DNA of 64,000 nt from Daucus carota subsp. sativus (lineage: Eukaryota; Streptophyta; Magnoliopsida; Apiales; Apiaceae), in assembly GCF_001625215.2 (NCBI RefSeq), contig NC_030385.2, positions 10,843,135 to 10,907,134 of the forward strand. The letters are read 5' to 3'. A program made the position numbers and the translations under genes. Shown here piece by piece: positions 32,608 to 42,969 of this stretch. Below the pieces are notes generated by a model. It was not told the DNA's origin. It searched no databases and saw only the letters and a list, made by a program, of their open reading frames with translations. The first letter of the stretch is position 1; each line of letters opens with the position of its first letter.

Positions 32608-34738
32608 GATTAACTGATTGTACATGACCGTGAAACGGTTTCAATTTATTGGGCCCCGAAAACGTTCACGATCTGGCCTGCACCCAACTTCACTATACAA
32701 GATTTTGCCGATAAGTTAAGTAGCGGTATGGTGATGGTCTTTTTTGGGCGTAATCAAATACCATGGATCGGCGTCATAGTTGGTGCAAGGGCTAACCAAA
32801 CCATCATTTTAACTGCAACATATTGTTTAAAAGTCCTGGAAATGACAGTAGATGCATCTTCACAAGCTCTTTGTGAAGTTTAATGGTGATGATAAGAATT
32901 CAACAGATTAAAAATTTCGGAAAATATGAAGGTTATGACTACGAGTACATTGAAAAAGTAAAGACAAAGTAATTTAACAAAAAAAAACAAAGTAAAGGCA
33001 AAGAAGACGACTAGGGGTGAGGCCTGGGGAAGACACGCGTTTTTATTAGAAAAATATATCAACGAATCCTCTATATCATGTCCACATTCGTAATCATTTT
33101 TATAACTAATGATAATGGGGCCAGCTGTTCACCCGTGTCAACAATATATGAATTTCAATTAATAATCAAAATTAAAATTCAAAAAAATATTATTTCTAAA
33201 AACAATTGTTATAAAATTTTAATTTGTTTTATATTTAATTTTATTGTATACAAATTACTATAATTAAAATACACTCTATCCATGTCAAAAATTTATATTG
33301 TAAAAGAAACATCAAATCCGACACTTTAATTATATCATATCGAATTCCACATACCCGAATAATATACGCAATGTACCTTTGCTGCTATCATACGACATGG
33401 AGCACGAAGCATCATTTTAAACATCGGAATACCGTCAATAACATCAACAACCTACGATCTCCTCTCAGGTGTATTAACTTCCAGTGCCTCGAGTAAGGCA
33501 CAATATGCAGCGCAAAATTCGAAATCCAAATATGGGTGGTGGTTTAGACAAGAAAATGACATTTTTTTATCATCGAATGGATCTTCGTCGGGGCTGCTCA
33601 GGGGCTTCAGTATTCGTTAATATCCTCCAATTGCACTAGTTTTCTAAGTGAATGAATAGCATATGATAAGTTGTTTTGTAATAGTTTTTTGAGTAAAGTA
33701 GAGTACTAAATTTGAGGAAAAACATAACACTACTAGTATCATAGATAATGTTGTGATGCGGTAGAGAAAATGTTTTGATACGATAAAGAAATGTTGTGCA
33801 ACGGTAAAAAATCACATATCTGAATATTAAAATTTTATTTTTTGTGTTATGATTTAGGTATTGAACATTCTAATCAAGTTGTACATAACATGTTTATTAA
33901 ATTTTAAAGTTGATTTCAACATAACTAATTTAACGAATTAACGTAAACCAACTGATTATTGTTACAAAATAATATGTACGACCACCTTACTTTCGAAACT
34001 GGATTCGCCGCTGCCCACGGATCCATTAAAGGGACTTTTGAGAAAGATGAAAAAGGAACTTAAGCTCAAAGCATCTCTCACTGAAGAACTAGAGCATGCA
34101 TCAACCAGGTTCACGGGTAGATTTTTTCGGCTTGAAAAATAGAGTCCATTTGCGAGTTCCAACATCAGATTTGCATATAACTATCTATGTGAAGTACATA
34201 GCTTCGTACAAAAGATGTCCCAAAATAGGCAAGATGCTATAGATAAGTTCATCGAAGATATGTATATTTTATGTCCTTGTGTTGGTTTTTCTTCCTATAG
34301 GTCATTGAATATGAGAGAGATTTGATGTTGAATTGTATGTTTGTTGTTCCAACAATGTTGCTTAATTCAGTGTTCATTTCTGACATTCCGCAAAATTTTG
34401 TTATTTTCAATTATTGCTATGTGATCTTGTTCTGTCTAATTAAATGAAATGATGGTTTACCAAGTGGCAAATTTTATATGTTATACAAGCTATTTCAACT
34501 TCTTTTTTTTTTTGGATCCGGGGGGAAATGTTCAGTTTTGAATTCAATTCATTTCATATGTTTTCCAAAAAACTAAATGAGCAAGTTTCGATCAAACAAA
34601 TTAAAATTTATAGATTAATTTGTAATCTTCATGAGTTATTCTTAAATAGATGCTCAAACGACATAAATGTCGATTAACCAAATTTTAGACCATGATGAAG
34701 AAGCACTTCACGAATAAAAATTTGATGAATTATATAAA
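32608..34738. other. Intergenic stretch, no clear gene
   Basis: 32640-32880 and 33340-33620 are less AT-rich but give no continuous frame that I recognise. 33999-34310 holds a gene-like fragment (separate entry). The rest is AT-rich. Confidence 0.35.
33999..34310 (+). pseudogene. Unrecognised helical protein fragment with stop
   Basis: One plus frame gives a Lys/Glu-rich helical segment (KKELKLKASLTEELEHASTR), a TAG at 34140-34142, and then YLCEVHSFVQKMSQNRQDAI and DKFIEDMYILCPC. The composition is protein-like across the stop. No family recognised. Confidence 0.3.
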
Positions 34739-35503
34739 GACTAAATTGCACTCTGGTGGTTTGTATTATAATTTTTTTGCACGTTAATGGCCAACATTTA
34801 AAAGTCAGCATTTGTGTGGCTGAAAAAATATTTTTTAAGCAATTAAATGGATCCACATGATTCGTCTACACGGCGTTAACGGAATGAAGGGTGTTTTGGG
34901 AACTTAATTTAGCGGGTTTATTTTTGTGTGTATATACATGTATATGTCATCTGCTTGAGTATGCAAAACAATCCTATGTTTTACTGGGCAGGAGAACAGA
35001 AAACTGAAGATAAATTATTGAATATTACCTCATATTCTGCCATTCCGCCATTCTTTAAACACACTGTATAAATGCGAAAGAGAGATGCAACTGCTATCCT
35101 AAATTACCTTCACCTCACCTCCCTAGTACTATAACCCTTGTATAAGAGTTAAACAGAAGATTTTCAGAAAATTGAAAGTAAAAAATGATCTGAGCTAATG
35201 AATAACATTCAAATGTTCACTGAATCTGAATCCAGATGTAGAAAATAATATAAAATTTAATAATAACTATTAACTAGTATATGTTTCAGGATTCAAACTA
35301 CTCAAATCTCACTCAGCTACTTAAATTCCCCTCAGATGATGGAAACGTGACTCTTTACCTTCCTGTGATTTTGATTAGCTAGGGTGCTAGTCAGAACAGA
35401 AGTTAAACAACTCTAACCGAAGGCACTATTCTAATCAAGGATCTAGATGCTTGGTGTTTTATCTTGTGTTGTGCTAAAGTAATGATTTACTTCAAATTTT
35501 TTC

Positions 35504-35758
35504 TCAAGTTAGAATGAATTTGTCAGCTACATGCCTACATAAGTCCGCAAAAAACTCAACTCCATAAAAACTGTATTGTAAAAAAAAATCAAGTAGTTTG
35601 TCAAGGCCAGGATGATCAAATCTAGAAGTTTTGATGTATGAAGTTGTTCCAGTGCTCATTTTATCATATATTGAACACTCCGCATCAGGCAAAATGTTTA
35701 CAAAAAGAATAAAATTTGAGTCAGAAATATCTATGAAGTTTTTGTTATAAATCTTCAA
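35504..35758 (-). pseudogene. Second coding-like fragment in the Pack-MULE
   Basis: A minus-strand frame of 84 residues with protein-like composition (FVNILPDAECSIYDKMSTG; HPGLDKLLDFFLQYSFYGV). I do not recognise the family. It may be another captured exon, or chance. Confidence 0.3.
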
Positions 35759-36091
35759 TAAACCGCAGGACGATGGGTTTCTCCATCTTCAGTAAACCGC
35801 AGGATGATGGATTTCTCTATCTTCATTCTTTTGCGCAGACTCCTGTTTATTGGCAGTGCTAATTCTTACTTTTGCTGAGAGCGAGTTGTTTGTACAGTTT
35901 TCTGTCATTTCTATAATTCCACGTTAACCTTGTTTCCTTTTATTAACATCTATACAACTATCTCAGCAGCATGTTATACAACTATCTCAGCAGCATGTTA
36001 TGGAAGGCATTCTTTAAGTTCCTTCTGCTGGAGAAGCAATGTCATTGGCTCAAGATGCAGTGAAAGCCATGGCAGAGAAAGGATATGTGCT

Positions 36092-37539
36092 CAGAGACGG
36101 AAGGGGAGGGGGGCAGGGGGTGGCTTTTGTCCCCCCAAAACATATAGATTTTGCAAGTTTACATGTAAAAGTTTGGGAAATTTTTTTGATACTTCACTTA
36201 AACTAATAAAATATATGAACATTGGCCCCCCCAAATTAAAAAAGCATGTGGACATCTATTGGGACTTGGGACAATGCTAACCAGATACTACAGACTCACA
36301 CGGTCACACCCTTAAAATACTTATAAAACAAACTAGTAAACTATCAGTAAAGTAGAGACAAGTGAACAAGTGATACATACATGACATAACCCATTTCTCC
36401 TAGACTCAAGAAACAGATACTCTGTGTCTGAGATTCAAGAAATAACAAAAAGGACAGATTAAAGAACACATATCTTCCATTCCGGTAACAAATCAAGGTA
36501 AGATCTTCTTATCTTTATTACTAATTAATCAAATCATTACTATAATCCTATTGATTTAGGGTTTCGATATCCAATTCCTAATTGTTTTGTATTGTATACT
36601 TAATTAGATTTGTAACAACTAGAAAATGACAACAAAAAGGAAAGCTACTACTCTACATTCCTTTTATAAGAGAAAATCAGAGACCCAAAATGTTGAAGAA
36701 GATCAAGTAGAAACCTTGCATACTGATGTTGTAGAGCTTGAAGGATGTGATATTATGTTTCAGAAAGTGAAGTTGTTTTGTGCAAGTCATGAAATAGAAA
36801 TTCCTGAAATGGGTGATCATTATCGAGCTGGCAGAGGACGTTCACGAGATCCTATTACTATTGAGCATCACTTTCGTGTTGATATATTTCTAGCTACCAT
36901 CGATTCTCAGCTAAATGAATTAAATCATAGATTTCCAGAAAATACAGTAGAACTCCTTGTTTTGAGCTCAGCTTTGGATCCAACAGATTGTTATAAATCA
37001 TTTGACATTGAAGCTATCTGCAGGTTAGCCTGTTCTTACTATCCTGATGATTTTTCAGAGAATGATAAACTCCATTTAAAATTTCAACTTGAACATTATA
37101 TACTTGATGTTAGCCAACATCCTGAGTTTCAAATTCTGACTACTATATCTGAGCTCTGCCAGCTATTAAACAAGACAAAAAAGTCAGATATATATCCTCT
37201 TCTTGATCGATTGATCAGGTTGGTTTTGACGTTACCTGTTTCGACAGCTACAACTGAACGTGCCTTTTCAGCCATGAGCTTTGTCAAAACTAAATTACGG
37301 AACAAAATGGAGGATGATTTTCTGCACAATTACTTGATTACTTACATCGAGAAAGAAGTTGCTGAAAATTTTGATAATGATTCTATCATTGACATGTTTT
37401 ACAAGATGAAAAATCGTCGATCTCAGCTTGCATAACATGTTTTAGTATAGTTTTCTAGGCTTTTGAAGTATGTAATGTATTACAGGAACTTTTATGTATG
37501 GTTTTGCCCCTCCAAAATTTATTCTTGGTTCCGTCCCTG
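36092..37539 (+). mobile_element. Internally deleted hAT transposon nested in the Pack-MULE
   Basis: Ends CAGAGACGGAA / TTCCGTCCCTG with a perfect 8-bp duplication TATGTGCT (36084-36091, 37540-37547), 1448 bp long. Subterminal zones have GCCCCTCC / GGGGGGC motifs. It carries one intact frame that keeps only the two ends of a hAT transposase. Confidence 0.92.
36626..37435 (+). CDS. Truncated hAT transposase: N-terminus fused to dimerisation domain
   Basis: 269 residues without a stop. The first 20 or so (MTTKRKATTLHSFYKRK) are the usual start of plant TTF-finger hAT proteins. The zinc finger, DUF4371 and most of the RNase H-like catalytic core are missing. From about residue 65 (GRGRSRDPITIEHHFRVDIF) the late part of the core follows, and around 190-255 comes the C-terminal hAT dimerisation domain (LPVSTATTERAFSAMSFVKTKL). 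It cannot catalyse transposition, but could dimerise with or repress full-length transposases (inference). The frame is preserved across the deletion, which hints at a young or constrained deletion. A full protein of the family is about 700-800 residues. Confidence 0.85.
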   Translation: MTTKRKATTLHSFYKRKSETQNVEEDQVETLHTDVVELEGCDIMFQKVKLFCASHEIEIPEMGDHYRAGRGRSRDPITIEHHFRVDIFLATIDSQLNELNHRFPENTVELLVLSSALDPTDCYKSFDIEAICRLACSYYPDDFSENDKLHLKFQLEHYILDVSQHPEFQILTTISELCQLLNKTKKSDIYPLLDRLIRLVLTLPVSTATTERAFSAMSFVKTKLRNKMEDDFLHNYLITYIEKEVAENFDNDSIIDMFYKMKNRRSQLA

Positions 37540-37966
37540 TATGTGCTCGAAACAGGAGCACTGAGCAAAGCTAAATCTTTTGATGAATCTCATCAAGTTT
37601 CGACAACAACAATAGCAAAAGTTGTTGAGCTGAGAGATAGGATTGGCTTCAATGATAATATATTTACGAATCTGAATGAACAAATGGAGTATGTATATAA
37701 ACTTATATATGGTAGTTTGGTAAATGGAAGCTTTAACCTTTGAATTATGTTTTATTTCAATTAAACCAAACGTCCGTTAAAGGTCTTATAACGGAGAGAG
37801 TGCGGAGCCATTTGGTTGCTTAAAAATCACTTCTTTAGACACACAAATGCTGACTCTTAAACGTCGGCCATTGACGTGCAAAAAATTTATAATACAAGCC
37901 ATTAAAGTGCAATTTAGTCTTATATAAATTTAATCAGACTGTGTTTGGCACAAAAGAGCTGAACCT

Positions 37967-38118
37967 GTGGATAGATATGAAAGGATTCACCAGCCTCTCT
38001 CGATCCCCAAATCGAAGGCGACTCAAACCCTGATTTATCTAATTACAATTCAGGCTTCATTTTCGTTTGTCTCTTCAATCATTTCATGGATTCGAGTTCC
38101 TTGTGTTTTTAGCTTTCA

Positions 38119-38210
<92 letters not shown>

Positions 38211-39792
38211 ATATCCGTTTCCAAATCATTCGAACTCTAAAACCCTAATCGCCCTTCTTTATTTCTTTCGATTTGATCTCTATCTTAACTCTCCCTCATG
38301 GATTGTGTGATTAACACATTGTTTGTTTGGTGCAAGAGAAATTTTACGCAGCGTCTTGCTTCCAAACGAATTGAAATCAGTTCAATTCTCCGACGACGGC
38401 GATTGCGGATCTCCAGCGACGTTTTCAGTCAAATATCGATGAGTCCTACTTCTCCAAGCCACCACAAAGATCAAACTGAAGGTGGTAATTCCAGAACCGG
38501 CGAACTCGAAGGCGACTCACCGAGTTAACTCGGCAACTCAGACAAGTAATGCATTTGTGGTTTAATTTCAAGCCGCAGCTGGATTATTAGCCCTTTGAAG
38601 GGCTAATACAGGTGAGTCCATGCGTTGTAAGGCCATGGCCTATGTGAGGGGTTCTAAACCCTTAGTGGCTTGTAGATAGAGTTACCGTTCTATTGATCAA
38701 TTTGTATTAATATTCAATTTTATGATTTTGGTGATTAGAATGTGTTCTTGTTTGATAAAGTTATACTGATTGGGTATTGGACTTCTTGAGATTGGCTTGG
38801 ACAGCTTGTGTGTTTTGTTTCTTGCAGTAAACTTGATCACTTGTTGGCTTCGCATTTCTTATTACTATATGTTATATGTTATGTCTATGTGCTTGGATTG
38901 TGTGTGTATAGTCTGCCTTGATCAACAATCTCTGCAGCACTGTATATTACTATTTTTTATTTGACTAATTTTCAACTGCTTATGTGATAATTTTTTAGAT
39001 GAACTTCTTTGATAGTAAACAATATTTGTCCTTTGTTTATTTATTACAAGCTTACTAGTGTATCAGGATTATTAATGCAGTTTTAACTATGATCTCTAAA
39101 TTGTATTGATTATTGTGAATTTCTTAATTGTGTGTTGGTTATAATCTTATTGTTTTCTAAATAAGGATTCACTAGTTAAACTGTATTGTTATATATACAT
39201 GTCCTATGTGCTGATTGCTTTTGATTTCTTGTACAGTGTGACTACTCTGTATTTAGCTCATACTACTTGATTTTAACTGTGTCTTGATCCAAATCTGTGC
39301 TTGTGTAGTAAAGCATTTCAATTCTGCTTAACTTTGTTTGCTTAATTAATCGTGCCTCTTAATTGAGGTTGTAAATTGGGCCTTGAGGGCGTAAATTGGG
39401 CCTCCTGATTGAGGGCGTAAATTGTGCCTTTTTATTGAGGGCGTTAATTGTGCCTTATTTGAGGGCGTTAATTATGTCTTAATTAAGGACGTTAATATTT
39501 TATTATCATGCCTTAATTCAGAGTTTAATTGTCTCAATTATGAGTTATCATGATTGTGGGAATATTTTGATATAATCTGCTAAATGTATGGACTTATATT
39601 CTTCTTGTTTCTCTTGTTTTATTTTCAGGATTCTTGGAAGAAGACCAGTTTTTCTTTTCGGACATTATGGTTTTATTGTCTAAATTTCCCCAGTCATCTT
39701 GCATGTCCGACGGTTAGATAATAAACTTTCTTAAATAAAAGAATTATCACGGTGAATTTCCGATTCTCGTTAAGATTTATTCTCATTTTCAA
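37967..39792 (+). other. Transcript-like unit related to the retroposon at 26794-28589
   Basis: The 5' part has AAACCCTAATCGCC (about 38240) and a Ser/Arg-rich frame 38298-38528 (76 residues). It then has a donor-like ACAG|GTGAGTCC near 38610, about 1 kb of T-rich intron-like sequence with a GAGGGCGT(T/A)AATTG repeat run (39360-39490), TTTTATTTTCAG|GATTC (39627) and the shared 3' block, ending in an A tract (39790 on). I cannot find a target duplication, so it may be a source locus, an old copy, or a non-coding gene. Confidence 0.45.
38123..38206. repeat. AT dinucleotide microsatellite
   Basis: About 42 uninterrupted AT units, bordered on both sides by CGATAT, likely to be length-variable. 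Confidence 0.97.
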
Positions 39793-39799
39793 AAAAAAA

Positions 39800-40535
39800 A
39801 AAACTTTTATTTTTTTTTTTTGTGAAAATTGAAGAGGATACAACTGATTGCACAGAAAATTAAATTTACTAGGCGTGAAACACGAACAAATTAGTAAGTT
39901 GGATTAAAAATATTCCAATCCGAATTATGTTCATATTAAATGAATCTGAAGTCCCCACTATAGGTTATAATTGACTTGCATCAATAATACTTTGGTTATT
40001 TGTATGTTAACATCTACATGTCCATTTTGTCTATCTTGCCTGCCACATGATATTCGTAACAGGAACAAAAAAAAAAATAAGATTTGCTTACTTTGTTGTA
40101 TTTATTTATGTTATACTCATCAGCCATATTATGGTACTATGTAGTTTATTCATGTCTGAAGTTGCATTAAAAATCTAAATCCAAAATTTGATTTAACCTG
40201 GAAGAAGTCCGACCCGAATTTTGGCATGTTATTTGGATTTTGAAATATTGAAGATAAGAATGTTTAAATACGCCTTAGCAAAATAATTAAAATACGTGAA
40301 AAACGATACTCAACTCCCAAAGACGGTAATGTAACATCAAGCAAAATATACAAGATTAGTTCTTATAAGGTGCATAAGTACACGAATTTGTCACATAATT
40401 TACAAATTAATCAAATAAAATAGTTGCGGAGAAAATAAAAGAAAATAAGCTAACCAACTTGAACCCAGCTTGGATTACAAGTAATTTATACTATGAATAC
40501 CTTAATCCTTCCATACTTAACTAAATAATTTAAGG
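39800..40535. other. AT-rich spacer
   Basis: No gene, element end or structure recognised. Confidence 0.35.
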
Positions 40536-40543
40536 TGGCTACT

Positions 40544-40729
40544 CAGAGGCGGATCTTAGAAGGGGCAAGAGGGGGCAACTGACCCCCCTTAATTTTTTTG
40601 TTTGTTAATATTTTACATATTTTTAGGTTGTAAAATTGAAATTGACCCCCCTTAATTTTTTTGTGACCCCTTTTAATTTTTTTTACAAAAAAATTGACCC
40701 CCCTAACTTAATAGTCAGATCTGCCACTG
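40544..40729. mobile_element. Short hAT-type MITE (186 bp)
   Basis: Ends CAGAGGCGGATCT / AGATCTGCCACTG with a perfect 8-bp duplication TGGCTACT (40536-40543, 40730-40737). The interior repeats TTGACCCCCCTTAATTTTTTT. Confidence 0.9.
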
Positions 40730-40747
40730 TGGCTACTAACTTAAGAT

Positions 40748-41910
40748 TTGAGGAATGGAGAGCTATATAGAAGCACCCTCATACATCATTTCTCTCATAT
40801 TATTAATCATGAACTTCTAAAAACAACCGAGAGCAACATTACATATCCTGATATTCTTTCTCATCTCAAAGCTTCTACAATAATGATCAAATATATACAC
40901 TCTGCTCAGCAGAAGACTCAAGAAGAAGTATGCACCATCAAGGATGATTTTTGTGAGGTCAAGACTAAGAAAGAGTTGGCATTCAAGAACAGGGCCGGCT
41001 CATAGTACAGGCCATTTAGGCAACCGCCTAAGGCCCCCAATGTTAAGAGGCCCCCAATTTTATACTAGTATATATATGTATAAGTATACATCTGGAAAAA
41101 AATAATTTAGTTACATTATATTAATAAAAAATCAAAAATAAGATGGGAATTAATATCTAAATTTTGTGAAAAAATTGAAAATTTTGTGTGATCAACTTTT
41201 CAAAAACATAATCAAAATACTAATACAATATTATTAATCATACTTTATTTTTTGTGCTAACTTAATAAATACTTAATTAAATCCATAACCTAATAAATAT
41301 GCAAATGATTGTTTTATGTGGATGTAACCTCATTCTTGTAAATATAAAATAAAAAGAAACACTAGAGATTTTATTGTTCTTTAATTTTCCCTTCAGGTTA
41401 ATTAATTTTTAAATTCAGATTTAATAAAATTATATATATATATATATATATGAATATTATATAACTAATTTAGTTTTAATTTACATAGTATGTAATTTTG
41501 TTTGCCTACGATTTTTATATAATTATATATGTTGTTTTTTTTTTTTTTTGAAACAATATAATTATATATGTTTATTTAGACAAATAAACATATATAATTA
41601 TATGTAGTAGTGTGCATGAAGACTAGTGAAACCTGATGTAAAAATATTATTTTGTAGCAAGTAAATTTTGTAGTAGTGTGTTTAGGATGATTTTATGTTA
41701 ATTTGTAATGTTTAAATATTGTAAAATTTTGTATTTATATTGTTAATATAATATCTAAAAAAAATTTAAATTAGGCCTCATTTTTGTAATTCGCCTAAGG
41801 CCCCCAAGTTTCTTGAGCCGGCCCTGTTCAAGAAGATGTTAAGACCTCTGACTAAGAGAAAATCTCAGTTGCGGAAGAATCAGGAAACCATCTCTTCTTA
41901 ATTAAAGGAA
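40748..41910 (+). pseudogene. Unrecognised open frame split by a hAT-type element
   Basis: The frame from 40748 gives helical, charged sequence (SHLKASTIMIKYIHSAQQKT; EEVCTIKDDFCEVKTKKEL) up to 40989. Removing the 837-bp element and one target copy lets it continue in frame as KMLRPLTKRKSQLRKNQETI to a TAA near 41900, about 103 residues. A further charged frame at 42038-42265 may belong to the same old gene. The family is unknown. Confidence 0.35.
40990..41826. mobile_element. hAT-type non-autonomous element with CAGGGCCGGCTCA ends
   Basis: Ends CAGGGCCGGCTCA / TTGAGCCGGCCCTG with a perfect 8-bp duplication TTCAAGAA (40982-40989, 41827-41834). Subterminal CGCCTAAGGCCCCCAA motifs occur at both sides. 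The interior is AT-rich with no transposase. Confidence 0.92.
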
Positions 41911-42037
41911 GTGTAAACCACAATGGAATTTCTTGTTTCCACAATGGAACTTTTTTGACTATAGAAGAGTGCACAAGATCAATGATATTAATATTTTTAG
42001 AAAATCTTGAAAAAAACCGGAGCACATTTTCTATCCG

Positions 42038-42265
42038 TTGGAAGTCAAGAATGAAGTTACAAAAAAATGGACAGAGATTCTTAGGAAGACAATCTCTAAC
42101 AAGAATAAGAAGTTAGATACAAAATGTGATGGTACATATGTTCCTAAATATGTATCATATGATGACAAAGAAAAGGAGATGGACAAGAATAGTGCAAGGT
42201 TGGAAATCTTTCTGGGTCAAAGGCACTTGTTCAATGAAGATGTGAAGAAAGTTGAAAGTATTTAA
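42038..42265 (+). pseudogene. Charged open frame, unrecognised
   Basis: 75 residues rich in Lys, Glu and Asp (EVKNEVTKKWTEILRKTI; YVPKYVSYDDKEKEMDK). No start context, splice partner or family is evident. It could be a remnant of the split frame upstream. Confidence 0.25.
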
Positions 42266-42969
42266 CTTGTAGGTAATATGTGCAAAAATTCAATCTACAA
42301 TCTAAGGACTACCATATATCGGACAAGTGATACTAATCCATAAGATGAAGGAAATTAAGAAGCAAATGATCTGGACTCTAGCTACTGCTGAAAGAAAGTT
42401 GTTGCTTGATTTTCTTAACAGAAAGTCTTTCTGGATATTTGGAAATTCTTGCTGAATAAAAACTGGGTAATTGTACATATGTATTTACTGATAACTTTTT
42501 ACTTCATATTTAAATTTTTGTTTTTTGACATCAAGAAACTTGTCCATATGTGTTCAAATACACATAAGATGGGAAGATTGTTAGATATATTAGATACATG
42601 TTCAAATGCTCTTTTTGTTTTTTCTTCTTTAACACAGAAAAATGTCCAAGTGGTACAAGGTATCAATGAAACAGTTATTTAATCAGTTGATTTGGTAAAC
42701 CAAACCAACGTGTATAGGATCATAGAAATTAGAAAGTAATTTAAACTCGGCACCAGTAAGTTAAACACGACATATTATTAATGTAATTCAAGAAACTAAT
42801 ATGTTAAGGTTTACAGGCAAAAAGGGCAGCAGCACATGTGATATCACTAGAATTCGCTACATTGGTCTCTACACAGAGTACATCTCCTAGAACATGAAAT
42901 CTCGTCAGAACTTGATACCAGCTTGATTGCAACAATTCTCTCTCTGCTGAATGATACTTGTTTTCATTT

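Larger units (their letters stand above)
36021..37688 (+). pseudogene. BPA1-like (ACD11-partner type) gene fragment split by a hAT element
   Basis: Two pieces, 36021-36091 and 37548-37688, join in frame when the hAT element and one target copy are removed: AMSLAQDAVKAMAEKGYVL, then TGALSKAKSFDESHQVSTTT and VVELRDRIGFNDNI. The pattern (helix, G-F/Y-V-L, A-KAK-FDE-HQ, then L-RIG) is that of the C-terminal half of RRM proteins such as BPA1, the ACD11-binding partner. The RRM domain is absent. It lies inside the Pack-MULE and is therefore probably a captured fragment. Confidence 0.6.
34739..37919. mobile_element. Pack-MULE-like element carrying host gene fragments
   Basis: Inverted ends of about 130-170 bases (GACTAAATTGCACT ... 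and its complement ... AGTGCAATTTAGTC) share AATGGCC, AGTCAGCATTTGTGTG and TTTTTAAGCAA blocks. A perfect 9-bp duplication TTATATAAA flanks it (34730-34738, 37920-37928), the size made by Mutator-like elements. No MULE transposase is inside. The cargo is a BPA1-like gene fragment (36021-37688, split by a hAT element) and a second coding-like minus-strand stretch (35504-35758). Two short tandem duplications are present (35757-35826, 35949-36000). Without the hAT insert it would be about 1.7 kb. Confidence 0.82.

Noticed and set aside
37967..38248. Frame with Ile-Tyr repeats
   Set aside because: It is translation of the AT microsatellite.
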